From: Euphorbia lathyris
Taxonomy: Eukaryota; Streptophyta; Magnoliopsida; Malpighiales; Euphorbiaceae
Direction of reading: 5' to 3'
DNA: 64,000 nucleotides
NCBI RefSeq assembly: GCF_963576675.1
Contig: NC_088910.1
Coordinates: forward strand, 107,970,807-108,034,806
Every line of letters starts with the position of its first letter. Position 1 is the first letter of the stretch. The notes under the pieces were generated by a model. It was not told the DNA's origin. It did no database searches and saw only the letters and a program-made list of their open reading frames with translations. A program made the translations under genes and the position numbers. Below, one piece after another: positions 34,556 through 45,951 of the stretch.

Positions 34556-35694
34556 ATACACCCTAAACACCCTGATTATATATGTCAACTTAAGAAATCT
34601 CTCTATGCACTCAAGCAAGCTCTAAGAATGTGGCAAAAACGGTTAACTGATGCACTTGAAGACCTTAGTTTTACAGGTTCTAAATCAAATACTTTTCTGT
34701 ACTTCGTTCAATCTAAGGACATTGTGATTTTTTGCCTCATTTATGTAGATGACATCATTCTTATTAGCTCACATACTTCTATGCTAAATACCAGTGTTAC
34801 AAGACTCAAAAACACATTTGCTCTTTGAGACATTGACAAACTAAGCTATTTTTTAGGTGTTGAAGCTCCCAGTGTCTTAAGGGAGTTCTTTTCACACAAA
34901 TGAAATTCATTTTGGAGATACTGGTTAAGGCTAAAATGTTTAGACTATAAAGACCTTTCCATGCCTATGTGTATCAGAGAAAGATTTCAATTTAATCTAG
35001 GTGATCCCTTCTCGGATCCAACCTTGTTTCAGAGAATAATGGGAAATTTGCAGTACTTGTCTTTCATTAAACCATATTTTTATTTTAGTGTAAATAAATT
35101 ATCTTAGTTCATGCACGCCCGTACAATCATTCATTGGCAGGTTGTCAAGTGTATTAATTCTTCGGTATCTTCATCACACAAAAGATCGAGATATATTTTT
35201 TCATTCAGATTCTCCCATTTTCTCCATGGTTTACTGATGCATATCGGGTTAGCAACATGTATGATAGAAAATCTACAACGGGCTATACACTCTACTTTGG
35301 TAAGTCTCTCATTTCATGAAGTTCTAAGAAACAACACTTCGTAGCCCAATCCTCAATTTAGGTGGAATATAAAGCACTTGCCACAGGTGCTTCGAAAATT
35401 GGGTGGCTTCAAATCATGTTACAAGAACTTAGGATTACTCTCGTCTATTATGTTACAATATTTCAGCAACCTATCTCAAAATTAACCCAAATTTTCATCA
35501 TCGCAGCAAACACATCAAAGTTGACTTCTTCTTCATGCGTGATCGCGTCTCCAAGCCACTTCTAACAGTCTAGTACATTCCCACCTTAGATCAGATTGCT
35601 GATGTTCTAACTAAAACTCTTTCTAAGGATCAATTTCTTATGCTTTGTTTAATGTTGAGCATTTGTGGGTACCCCTGCTCAACTTGATCGAGGA
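34556..35694 (+). pseudogene. Old Copia reverse transcriptase end and RNase H
   Basis: QLKKSLYALKQALRMW and the catalytic YVDDIIL (near 34745-34765) are visible, then KLSYFLGVEA. RNase H pieces (FTDAY, then VEYKALATGASKIGWLQ) and the terminal LDQIADVLTKTLS lead to the 3' LTR at 35695. Confidence 0.7.
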
Positions 35695-35805
35695 TGATAA
35701 TATGTTATATGTGGGTTACTGTAATTATGTAATTAGGGTTAGGGTTAACTGGTTGTATGTATACATTATTTATTAATTATAACCATAAGTTGCCTACTAT
35801 TTTTA
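35695..35805 (+). repeat. Old Copia 3' LTR
   Basis: TGATAATATGTTATATG start, similar to 25028-25143. Confidence 0.65.
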
Positions 35806-36552
35806 AGTGATACATGTGGTATAACTTAGGGGGAAGCTACTTCATGTGGTGAACCCCTAGGAGAGTTGAGGTAACCCTATGAGTGAAACCAGAGGGTCAT
35901 TTAATATTTTAATGTGTATTTTGTGAGCTTATTTAAAAGCAAGAAAGAAATGCTAGAGGCAATCCATAATGAAAATCACAAGAGATAAAAAAAAAAACTA
36001 TTGGGTAAAATTAAAAACAACTGCTTCAAATAGTAAAATCAACTAGTAATATCTATTAACAATCATTAATAACAAATAATAAATAACTAACAACAATAGT
36101 TGAATTAAGCAGACAAAATCTATTACAAAAGAACATATAACTTTCAAAGAATATTTAGGGGTAAACAAATTTTGGAACTAGCCATTAACCGAACCGGGTT
36201 CAGTTATTTATTTAGTATGATTCAGTTCAGTTTAAAATAGAGGCCGTTTATTAACTATCGGTTTGATTACTCCAGAAAAAGTTTAGTGTAACTGAACTGA
36301 ATTAAATTAATATATAATACCAAATAATTTTTTATGTGTACATAAATAATATTTTGAGATAAGATTTAAAATACCTCTAATATTGATGTCCAGGATTTAT
36401 TTTATCTATAATGATTAAACTTGTGTAATTTTAGTTTTAATATTATAGCAGCAAAGAGCAATTTAGCTCAAATGAGATATCCTTATAAAAACACATATAT
36501 TATATTCCTTATTCTGCAATAGTTACATATCAATTAGTTCTAAGAAGAAGAT
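35806..36552. other. Intergenic DNA and left part of a broken MULE MITE
   Basis: 36360-36552 resembles the left half of the MITE family seen at 28628 and 36787 (AACACATATATTATATTCCTTATT and AGTTCTAAGAAGAAGATTT). The rest of that copy seems to resume at about 38780 (GAATTGAAGATTAATATTT and TTTTGTCCAATTCGTATAAAA). Confidence 0.4.
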
Positions 36553-36786
36553 TTCGGACCTGTTTGGTTCAGCTGTTAGCTAATAGCTGTTGCGGTTGCT
36601 GTTAGCTGTTTGCAGTTGCAGTAAGCTGTTAGCTGTTTGCAGTTGCAGTAAGCTGTTAGCTGTTGCTGTTTGTTATTAGCTATTTAATTACTAGTGTTTG
36701 ATAAAATTATATTGAACTGTTGCTGTTCGGATTTAAAATGTCTAAAATGGACATGTTTTAAATTAATCAACGATGAAATTATAAAA

Positions 36787-37348
36787 GAAAAAATGTGAAA
36801 AAATGCACATAACGTTTACAACTAGGAATAATTTTACTCTTAATGTCTAAAATAGTGCAATTTTACCCATAACATTGGCAAGTTTGGTCATTTAGATATT
36901 ATTAGAAAACATAGATATTTTATTTCTTATTATACACCAATTGCACATACCAGTGGTTCTAAAAAAGAGATTTCAATTTTTTTTATTTAATAATAAAATT
37001 GAAAATTAATATTTACAAATTCAATTAAATATTAGAGTTTTTTTTGTCCAACTCGTACAAAAGACAATATTTTTTTTTTATTTTCTTAAAAAAAATTCAC
37101 GTCTAATCATATATTTGTGATATGTTACTAATGATGATAAAATCGTGCACATGTGAAGTGTAGATGACAATATTCATGACCAAGAAGACAATTTGATAAA
37201 TTATTTCTCAAATTGACCCAACTTGTCAATGTTATGGGTAAAATTACTTTTGACTGCCAAAATTAGAGGTATAATTGAACCATTTTGGACGTTAAGGGTA
37301 AAATTGCTCCTAGCTATAAATGTTGGGGGTATTTTTGCACCTTATCCT
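36787..37348. mobile_element. MULE-type MITE, GAGCAATTTTAC family, copy 2
   Basis: Same interior as 28628-29165 (GATGATAAAAT, then GCACATGTGAAGTGTAGATG, then TTCATGACC). ATTATAAAA flanks exactly on both sides (36778-36786 and 37349-37357). 562 bp. Confidence 0.82.
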
Positions 37349-37357
37349 ATTATAAAA

Positions 37358-37681
37358 TAAAAAAATGTGTTACACAGGATTTCGGATAGACAGGCTGTTT
37401 GTCTTAAGAGTCAGAATCTCATTAAAGCCATCTTGAGGCTTCGTCCTGCCTTCGATTCTCTTACCTTCTCCCATATTTATAGGGAGCAAAACCGCGTGGC
37501 GGATCGCTTGGCAGCTGCTGGGCATGGGGGGATGTTAGGTGTTTCTACCCTTTCCGTTCCTCCTTCTTTTCTGTTACCTTCTCTTCTTGAGGATAGGATT
37601 GGAGTTAGTCTTCCTAGACTGATCCCGGGTTAGGTTTTTGTTTGTTTGTTTTTTTTTCTTCCCTTCTTACCAAAAAAAAAA
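37358..37681 (+). pseudogene. 5'-truncated LINE: RNase H C-terminal end with poly(A)
   Basis: The ORF at 37367-37633 encodes LIKAILRLRPAFDSLTFSHI followed by YREQNRVADRLAAAGHGG, the end of the RNase H domain found in plant L1 LINEs. It stops at 37631-37633. A short T-rich 3' region and a run of A (37671-37681) follow. 5' truncation is usual for LINE insertions. Confidence 0.75.
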
Positions 37682-37696
37682 AATAAAAATAATCTA

Positions 37697-37900
37697 TACA
37701 ACAACAACAACAAAGCCTTAGTCCCGAAATGATTCGGGGTCGGCTAACATGAACCATCATATAAAACCGTGAAAATCAAGTCGTGTCAGCGACACAAAGT
37801 TTGGGGGTGCAACACGAGGACTTCCCAAGAGGTCACCCATCTTAGAAAATGTTATTCTAGGGAATCAAACCTTGACCCTTGTGAATAATCTATATAAAAA
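37697..37900 (-). mobile_element. RTE-type LINE (or derived SINE) 3' end
   Basis: On the minus strand the sequence reads TTAGCCGACCCCGAATC, then GGGACTAAGGCTTTGTTGTT with further GTT units. This GGCTTTGTTGTTGTTG tail is widespread in plant genomes and is typical of RTE-type 3' ends. No coding sequence is present. Confidence 0.5.
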
Positions 37901-37967
37901 ATAAAAAATTTATTGAATGCAACAAAACCTTGTTTTTCCGGTAATTATATTGTAGAAATATAAATAA

Positions 37968-38529
37968 GGGTAATTAATTTATTAGTCCCTATATTTTGAC
38001 AAAACACACTGTTTAGTCCCTGTATTTTAAAAAACACATGGTAAGGTCCCTAACATTTTTCTCAATGAACTGTTTAGTCCTTCCGTCTGTTTGTTAGATT
38101 TTTTTTTACCGTTTATGACTTCGGAAATGACTAAATTACCCTTTACTATTTACCTAAATTACCTTCGAAAATGACTAAATTACCCTTTACAATTTAAAAG
38201 AAGAACCTATTTGTATGGAGAACAAGAAAAAAAAGACCCAATGCTTACGAATTTGAACGATTAAGAAGAAAATCAAGAAGAAGAACACTAAAGTTGATTT
38301 CAGATGCATTAGAGTTTAAAGCAAAGGAAAAGAAGAACGCAAATCCAAATTGACTAACAAAATCTTCATGAGAGTCTAACGGCAGGGACTAAAAAGTTCA
38401 TTGAGAAAAACGTTAGGGACTAAACAGTTCATCGCGAAAAAGGTTAGGGATTTTATCATGTGTTTTTGAAAATACAGGGACTAAACAGTGTGTTTTGTCA
38501 AAATATAGGGACTAATACATTAATTACCC
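37968..38529. mobile_element. Mutator-type MITE with 9-bp target duplication
   Basis: Ends GGGTAATTAA and TTAATTACCC. Inverted arms of about 180 bp include AGTCCCTATATTTTGACAAA and its inverse. TATAAATAA flanks both sides (37959-37967 and 38530-38538). 562 bp. Confidence 0.85.
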
Positions 38530-38779
38530 TATAAATAATGTTAAAGAATAAACATATTTTGTGGAAATAAGAAGGATAATTTTGTCAATAACAACTAACT
38601 AGAAACAGTTGTTTATGAAAAGCTCCAAATAGGAACTTTTCGTGAAACGCTCCAAAACGTTGCAGTTTCCAGAGAAAATGCTAAACGATGCGGTTAGATA
38701 AACCTAACCAAACGCTATATTTTTTACGGTTTGGATTGAAACGCTAAACGCTCATCCGAAAAGCTGAAATAAACACCTT

Positions 38780-39085
38780 CTTCATATTTTCTTTGATTTA
38801 GTAAGAGAATTGAAGATTAATATTTTTAAATTTGACGGAATATTTAGATTTTTTTTTGTCCAATTCGTATAAAATACACTACAATTTTTTAATTTTTTTT
38901 TCTTTAACTATCAATATACTAATATTTTTTAGTTTCATACTGATTTTATAAATTATAATTATTTTTAACATATTATAGTAATAAATTTCGGTTGATCATC
39001 AATTAATAACCAAACTGATAAATTTCAGTTCGATTATTAAATTTGTTCAATCCTGTTCAGTTTTAGTTTAAAAAAAAGTTCAATT
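38780..39085. other. Broken MULE MITE right part and intergenic DNA
   Basis: See the entry at 35806. The remainder is AT-rich and holds nothing recognised. Confidence 0.35.
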
Positions 39086-39097
39086 CAATTAATAAAT

Positions 39098-39534
39098 GTT
39101 TAAAGTACTATTTGGCCCCTGATCTTTTCAAAATTTTATCATTTGGCTTCTGACCTATTATTTGGTTATATTTGGTTCCTGATCTATTCCAAATTGGTGA
39201 AATTTCACCCAATTTGGATTCAAACTTAACCGAATCATTACCTCATTGATAAATAACGATATTTTGACACTTGAACTTAATAGATTTTAGTTTAGGATTT
39301 GTTTTTTATTTTTTTTAATCTAATTAATTATTTCCACATAATGTGAAAAAAAAACTTTAAAAAATATCACGTTTCAAGTTCAAGTGTCAAAATATCGTTA
39401 CTTATCAATGACATAACGATTCCGTTAAGTATTCATACAAATTGGGTGAAATTTCGCCAAATGTGACCAAATAATAGATCAGGGACGAAATGACACAATT
39501 TTAGATAAGTTAAGAGCCAAATAATGCTTTAAAC
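39098..39534. mobile_element. Mutator-type MITE
   Basis: Ends GTTTAAAG and CTTTAAAC, with long inverted arms (TTTGGCCCCTGATCT; GGTGAAATTTCACCC; TGACACTTGAACTT and inverses). CAATTAATAAAT occurs on both sides (39086-39097 and 39535-39546). The match is 12 bases, longer than the usual 9, so the true ends may shift by a few bases. Confidence 0.75.
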
Positions 39535-39546
39535 CAATTAATAAAT

Positions 39547-42500
39547 AAAACGAATTTGATTAGCAAACCAACCGATGCAAAATCGTAGTATCATTTGATA
39601 TTTGCTGAAATAAATTGGAATATTCATATATAGTAAGAAAATAAAATTAATCCGTATATAATTTACTAATATAGTACTCCAGTTAAATGAGATGATACAA
39701 AAAGAATAATAATAGATATGCCAAATCTGATCTCCAGGAAACCAAAAATAAAAAATAAAAAATAAAAACTCCTAATCCTTTTCTTCTTCCTTTCTCTTGC
39801 CTAGAACTAATCTTCCTATTTTGTTGATCTATTTTGAGGAGGACGAATGATCTTTCTTCTTCCTCCTCACACTGGGTTAGGTTTCTGTATTTTTTTTATT
39901 CCCTTTTTAGTCTGTTCTCTATTATTCTGTTATTTTATGCTTTTTCGGATTTAGCAATAACGGAAATGGTTTATTTTATTTGTAGATCAATAAATTTACG
40001 TTGTTGCAACAGAAAAAAAGAATTCAGATCCGAATGTTCGGAATGGTCTAAAGGATGAAGTTTGGATTACAGATGTCTTTCTACAGATTAATGAAATATA
40101 TATTGTTGTTTTGTGTTTTTTGTGTCTTTTATGAAATCTTTTCACTCTTTGTAGTCATTTACATCACTTCGTAGATATTATATTTGCTTTAACGTGTAAT
40201 CATGTGAGATTTTATTCCTTATATTTTACCTGTTGTAATTCTCCATATTTTATGGAATGTAATCAGAAGCATTTCTAAAAAAATGCCGCACCGACTAATA
40301 CCAAAAATAGTCTAACCAATCTCAAAAATTCAGATGTTAATCTTGAAGCATTAATAGTTAAGAAAAATCCTATTAAACGAGGTAAATATAAAGAGGTAAC
40401 TAAACTAAAACAAATATTTATCATTATTTTTTAAAATTACGTGTAAATATCTTTTAAATTAAAAATATTTCGAACATGTGTTCACACTATTTTTTTTTTT
40501 TTGTTTGTTTAAATTTTATTAATCAATAGAATTGTCGACTTCCAGATGAAGAGACTCTAATGTCAAAATTCAATCCACTTTTCTATTTCACTCAGGATAG
40601 TACTATCTCCATATATACCAAAAATATAATTTATATTTCTATTTTAATCTGACTCAAACTATGGTCCATTTAAAAAATGAATATTTGAATGGATTTATTA
40701 ATTTATACTTTGAACTATAAATTTTCCAACAGTCACTAAATTTAGCTAAAAATGTATGAGAAAAGTTATGAGTAAAAAACCATTCTCAAATTATATAACT
40801 ATATTTTAGAATTATGTAAAGTTTGGAACTGAACTTTTTATCCAATCTCTAGTAAAATTTATTGCCAAACTAGACCACCAACATTTTTTAGAGATTCTTT
40901 TTCAGGTTATATATTTTAGGTACTAAAATATATAAATTACTTTAAATTTAAGGTGCGGTCAACACAGGCATTTTAAAAAGACAAAAGAATGAGGACAAAG
41001 CTGAATAAAAATATTTCCATTTGTTTTATTTTTGAATTATATAAATTTTGTTAGAGTCACGGACTAGATAATCACGGTGGTTATAACTGACTTTACAAGT
41101 GTGGCCGCATAATGATCATCCACTAAACTCCTTGTTGACCTTTGCTTTTAACTAGTAGTAGTAATTAGTGTCAACTTGCATAAACCGTGTGTCTTCATAT
41201 TCCTTTTATATACTTCAAAATTACTATCCAAGAAATTATTTGACATAAAAACATTAACTAACACGTATGCATACAAATTTTAGATCTTTTTTATTATAAT
41301 CCGAGTGGAGATGATGGAACCTTTAAATCTTCATAATTGTTTTTATCATACATATATAAGATCTGAATCTAAAATCAATATATTTTACTGGCTGTTCTCT
41401 AAACTTGTGAAAAAAAAAAAAATTGATGGACTATGTGAACTTTTAAATGTTGTAATAGTCTATTGAATTTACATAAAATATTTATTTAGTTCTCTGAACT
41501 TGTTTATATTTTAATGGTTTAATAGGTACCTAGCTCCCTAAACTTGAAACTTTTTTTCACCTGACCCCCTCAATTTAGGGGACAACCTCTCAACCCCTTC
41601 AACTCTCTAAAAATATCACATATAGCCCCTTAACGCCTAAATGGCTCTGACATGGAATAAATTGGGATTGCACTTATTAGAAAGCGCGTGAAGGTTGGCT
41701 TTAGAAACTTAAACGGTAAAAAAATCTTCTTTCTTTTTAAATCCCTAACGTTCTCCTCAGAAATCCTTCCTTCCCCTTTTCTGATTCCTTCGATTCACCT
41801 CTTTTCTATCTCCGATCGGACTTCGATATTAATTTTTTATGCTGGGAAAGCATATACATAGTAAGTTTAATATATAAGAGATCTCAAAGTAAAAATAATC
41901 AATTTTACAAAATTGGGTAGTAATGATGAAGCCTTACACCTTTTAATTTTAATTCAGATTCAATCAGCTTTGTCTTATGCACTTTGACGTCTCCCTAATT
42001 ATTACAACCCTTTGTTGTAGTAATATTTATGGTAATCATTAAGGATATTTCTTATATATAAATGCCACTTTGTGGAGAGGAAATGGAGAAAAGACAATTA
42101 AATATTTTTTTTATTAGTTTCGTAAAATAATATTTTATGCCCTTATATTTAGCCAAATTTTAACTTTTGGCCCTCCAATTTTTTATTTGGTTATATTTGA
42201 TCCATTAATTTTTTTTTGGCAACTAGATATTTATTTATTATTATTAATTTATTTTGAGAGATTATTGGCAATTAGTTTAAACCCGATAGAAACCATTTAT
42301 AGAAAGAATAAAGATACTGGAAGATATAACTCACATGTGCTGCTACATGCAGAATTTCAAAAGAAAGAATATTCAAACAGAAGACGATTCAAGGCTAAAT
42401 TCTTATTACCAGTAAAATAAAAATAAAATTATTAATTTCATAAGAAAAGAAACAAATGATTGTATTTGGTTTACAATCGTAAATGTCACATAAGCCACAA

Positions 42501-42701
42501 ATATACTTAACTTTCACAAACTTAAGAATAAACTATATATAAAAAAGAAAACATCTTGCATGAGAAATTGAAGCAACCGCAGTTGACAAGGGCTGAAAAC
42601 AAAGAAAATTATGGTACTTAATTTTGTATCACCTTGGCTCATGTTTCTAATAAGTAGTCCGGGATGATAAATTAGTCCCGAACCACAGTAGAATTTTTTG
42701 T
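39547..42701. other. Long AT-rich intergenic stretch
   Basis: No gene that I can support. 39780-40080 is pyrimidine-rich then purine-rich and could be a leader with a short exon, but no protein family is recognisable. 40842-40922 is shared with 46723-46804. 41370-41640 contains MITE-arm phrases (CTCCCTAAACTTGAAA; TGACCCCCTCAATTTAGGGG) without a matching second arm. Confidence 0.4.
40842..40922 (+). repeat. Dispersed 81-bp repeat, copy 1
   Basis: Shares CCAATCTCTA, AAACTAGACCACCAACATTT and TTATATATTTTAGGTA with 46723-46804, same orientation. Confidence 0.75.
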
Positions 42702-43121
42702 TTAGGCACATTGGAAACCTTTCGGGGCCTTCTTGTCACAAACATTGAGAAGCAAGCTCAATGAAATGGGAAGGTTAAGGTTAATCCCCAAAATGTTAGC
42801 TTTAAGAGCGGTGCAAAGGCAAACGGCAGCCTCAAGATCAACAAGGCCTTGGAGGAGAGAGCAACAAGGTTTAACCGGAGGAGTTCCGATGGTTACATTG
42901 AGCAATGATCCAAGAACAGTAGCACAAACACCTAGTTTAAGGGCATCCCTAGGGCAACTTCCGGTAGCCGGGGACGGGTTTGGGTTGGGGTTAGGTTTGG
43001 GGTTTGGTGTGGGTTTTGGCTTGGGAGAAGGGCAACCTCCACCACATGCACTGACTAAGGAAAAGCAGAGAATGTTAAGTAAGAAAAAGAGAGCAAGTGT
43101 TGAAGTGTTTTTGGCTGCCAT
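42702..43121 (-). CDS. 14-kDa proline-rich protein DC2.15-like (HyPRP, 8CM domain)
   Basis: 139 residues, single exon. Residues 1-25 form a signal peptide ending VSA. Residues 26-55 form a short linker of alternating Lys/Asn-Pro repeats ([17 protein letters not shown]). Residues 56-139 form the 8CM domain: Cys at 56, 66, 86-87, 101, 103, 128 and 138. The length and the [16 protein letters not shown] start of the domain are typical of the DC2.15 group. These secreted proteins are linked to cell-wall extension, embryogenesis and stress responses in various plants; the role here is unknown. A TATA box lies about 93 bp upstream of the ATG. It shares the domain core ([17 protein letters not shown]) with the gene at 9353, which has a much longer, His-rich arm and a Gly run. 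The two are in opposite orientation, 33 kb apart. Confidence 0.95.
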   Translation of the reverse strand: MAAKNTSTLALFFLLNILCFSLVSACGGGCPSPKPKPTPNPKPNPNPNPSPATGSCPRDALKLGVCATVLGSLLNVTIGTPPVKPCCSLLQGLVDLEAAVCLCTALKANILGINLNLPISLSLLLNVCDKKAPKGFQCA

Positions 43122-43213
43122 TTTCTCTGATCAAAATCTCAATTATTGCTAATTGGGTATAAGAGAGAGTATTAATCTGAGGATGAGTGAAGAATTATGA
43201 AGGGAGAGATGGG

Positions 43214-43221
43214 TTTATATA
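43214..43221 (-). promoter_or_regulatory. TATA box of the DC2.15-like gene
   Basis: TATATAAA on the minus strand, in CCCCTATATAAACCC, 93 bp upstream of the start codon. Confidence 0.75.
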
Positions 43222-43774
43222 GGGGAGATTAAGAGGAAATAATTGAGGGAAAAAGGATTTAATTAGCTGTCATTATACAGGCAAATTTTTTCTTTTTTTT
43301 TTAAGGCCAATAGGATTTGGAATTTAGTGTGCAAGTTTATTATATTCCTTTATTTGCTATAATCTCTCATATACTTCCATGGATCTGTCTTATCTGTCTT
43401 AGTGAACATGACTTTGGAATTCCTAGACTAGCTGGGTTATATAATACAAGATTAATGTATAGCTTGTATAGGTTTCTAATATGTACCAAGGGGTTTGTGG
43501 ATAAATATGTGCTATTATTAATTAATGGAAGACAAGCCCGAATATTTCAATACGTTGAAGAGGTGTTTGGTTCGCGCAGATATAATGGAATAGAATTAAA
43601 ATAGGAAAATAAGGAGAAAATGAATGGAATGAGCAAATTTCTTATCTGTTTGTTTGGGTTCCAGAATGGAATAATATATTTCTAATTCCATTTAAGGCGG
43701 TTTGGTCAAATGGGTAAAAGTTCAAGATAGTAAATGAGGGAAAATGGAATAAAAACCTTAAGGGGTTGAGTATG
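43222..43774. other. Promoter-side flank and MITE-like end
   Basis: 43561-43710 begins AGGTGTTTGGTTCGCGCAGA and contains ATGGAATAGAATT-type phrases seen at the ends of small hAT/PIF elements. The opposite end was not found. Confidence 0.35.
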
Positions 43775-43779
43775 AGTAC

Positions 43780-44135
43780 TGTTGATTATACTATGTGTAT
43801 ACATTGAGAATATGTGTAATGGAGAGAGAGAGAAGTATAAGAGTTATAATGACTTCCCTTGATTAGGGTTAGACATAAAGCCTTTTATATATATAATGAT
43901 AGATACATGAATAATAAACAATTATAAACACTAACCAGATAATAAATCTAATTAGGAGATAATGGTAACCATTATCTCTAACACGCCCCTCAAGCTGATA
44001 GCGAGCACGGATAAAAAGACGAGAGCGGAGCAAGCGGCTTGGTGAGGATGTACATAACTTGATCATCAGACGCTGAGGAATCCACTTTGAACTTGTTCAC
44101 GAACAAAGTGGTATTTTACAATATAATGAGTAGTT
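43780..44135 (-). mobile_element. Copia 3' end fragment: RNase H tail plus LTR
   Basis: The LTR at 43780-43983 (minus strand TGTTAGAGATAATGG...AATCAACA, 204 bp) follows the polypurine tract CTTGAGGGGCG. Before it, minus-strand frames give YHFVREQV (Copia RNase H end), then SDDQ and LTKPL. One frameshift is present. AGTAC at 43775-43779 may be the target duplication. The rest of the element is missing. Confidence 0.75.
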
Positions 44136-44593
44136 TTTTCATTGTTTTAAGTTTGATAACATATGAGGCATCACACGGTTTAAGTACCCTTGAGAGTTGA
44201 GACTTAGATAACTTATTGTTGTTTAGTTGTGAGGACTTAGCAAGGTCAGAATATATTGTTTAATTGCCTATGGATAGCATAACATTCCAAACATAGATGT
44301 TCAATAGTTTAGGGATTCTGTTTTCAGTTGAACTAGTATTGTTCATGCGCATTGCACGGGTCGATTAAATTTTCGGACAAAAATTTAACATTTTAATTAT
44401 ATATCATTTGCATATAATAATAATAATTTTTTTTGTTTTAAAATAATTGAAATTTACAAAAAAAAATATTTTAAAAAATAACTTTGTATACTTTTTAGCT
44501 CTTCAATCAAATAGTTAATGACAAATTTAATATATGTGTAGTAATTATATTGAAAATAATATTTTTTTATTAATTAGATTATAAAGTAAGGTA
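44136..44593. other. Unassigned DNA
   Basis: 44136-44340 may be a further worn piece of the Copia fragment, but I recognise no motif. The rest is AT-rich. Confidence 0.3.
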
Positions 44594-44598
44594 ATAAG

Positions 44599-45946
44599 TG
44601 TTGGTCCCTTGTAAGGTTGCAAAGATAGTTCCAATGGGGGGTTAGGAACTATTTTACCCTTTTTAAATGATTAGGGCAAACTTCTTTTTCTTAAGAAGAA
44701 AATATATGACAGCGGCGCTGAGCAATCAGCAAGACACTGGCTTAGTCAATTGGTGACTAGGTCAGTTTCGTTGCTTAAGTTAGAAAATAGCACTTAGAGT
44801 CTATTCCTGAACTAAGTCGTTTGCAGCGCACAACTCAGCTTGACCTCTTTTACTTGGTCAGTTTTAGTTTGTTTTAAGCAAGCAATGTATTAAGGAGTTA
44901 AGGGTTAGAAATACTTCACTCAGCAGAGTTATCCAGGTTCAGCTTCTTCTAAGCCTACGTCCTGTCCCCGGAACACGTTCCGAGATTTCCAATTCACTAC
45001 TGAGCTCTTTAAAGGTAGAGACTCAAAAACCCTTTACAAATCAGAAGCTGAGTATAACAAGAGTACCTTCCTCTATACCTCTACTCACTTCTACTCTAAT
45101 TCACTAAGTACTAAAACCGAGGACTCAGCTTCTCCTTTCTAATTCTAGAAATGATTAAGATTTGTCCTAAACAACAATTGCTAGAACACCTTAGATGATT
45201 GAGGATCAATCACTCTAGACTTTTACACAGATGTGAAAATTGTCGTGTAAGATTTGCTTTGCTTTTGGATGCAGAACTTTTGTATACTTTTGGTCAGCCT
45301 AACGGCTTTTGCTCAAAGTTCTGTGTGGAATAAGGATTCTGAATGCTCTATTTATAGAGAGATGTGAGAGCTTCTGGTTATTTCGAATTTCGAAATAACC
45401 GTTGGAGGGAAACGACTTCATGTCGTTTTCACTCAGTCTGTTCAGCAGTTCTCTTAGCCAATCAAATTCTAGCATCTTCTGTTCTTCAGTCAGTGTGGCA
45501 GTATGTTCCTCCAAATCTGGTAATGTCAAACAGACAGCTTCCTGCGTCTTCTGTTCTTTACCAAAAGAGGAAATACTTGGTCTGGAAGTTGCTTTGTGGT
45601 CAGCGGCTGTCTTGTACGTTTTGTCGAGACAGCTCAGCAGCTTCTTACCGAAGTTGTCTACATGGATCTTCTGGATCCTTCATTGCTGAGCTGCGTTTCA
45701 ATACTCAACGGCAGCGTTTTGAAATACGCGGGCTGAGTGATCTTGGCCTTGTTTGACTTGGGCTTTGACTTTCATATAGGGCTTGGGCCTTATGATCTTT
45801 ATGTCTTGTAACAATTATAAACTCAACATTGAACACACACATTAGTAACAATAAATCAAAGCATTTAAACTTAGTGTGTTATAGAATATTTAATTGTACT
45901 TAAATAATTTTGTCAAATCAAAATCCTGTGGAAAAGTGTTTCAACA
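44599..45946 (-). mobile_element. Solo Copia-type LTR, 1348 bp
   Basis: On the minus strand it begins TGTTGAAACACTTTTCC and ends GGGACCAACA. ATAAG flanks both sides (44594-44598 and 45947-45951). Start and composition resemble large LTRs of SIRE/Maximus-type Copia elements; that lineage call is tentative. Many CTCAGC/GCTGAG phrases are scattered inside. Short ORFs crossing it are not genes. Confidence 0.85.
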
Positions 45947-45951
45947 ATAAG

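Larger units (their letters stand above)
25028..35805 (+). mobile_element. Old, heavily broken Copia element with three later insertions
   Basis: Short LTRs at 25028-25143 and 35695-35805 (TGATARTATGTTATAT start) enclose the Copia order gag, protease, integrase, reverse transcriptase, RNase H on the plus strand. Almost every segment carries stops and frameshifts. The body is split by the solo LTR 25472-30688, the solo LTR 31961-32771 and the SINE 34422-34543. Each of these is flanked by its own target duplication, so the gaps are true insertions. Confidence 0.8.
36553..38779. mobile_element. hAT-like element with later insertions
   Basis: The left edge CTGTTTGGTTCAGCTGTTAGC and the right edge, inverted (GTGTTTATTTCAGCTTTTCGG), are similar ends. 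It splits a MULE MITE whose halves lie on both sides. Inside are a 27-bp tandem repeat (36601-36627 and 36628-36654, identical), a MULE MITE (36787-37348), a LINE end, an RTE-like tail and a further MULE MITE (37968-38529). Confidence 0.4.

Noticed and set aside
39834..40058. Possible small gene (74 residues)
   Set aside because: Leader-like composition upstream, but no conserved motif and no splice-supported extension.
45299..45756. ORFs up to 130 residues
   Set aside because: They lie inside a solo LTR bounded by an exact target duplication, with no recognisable domain.
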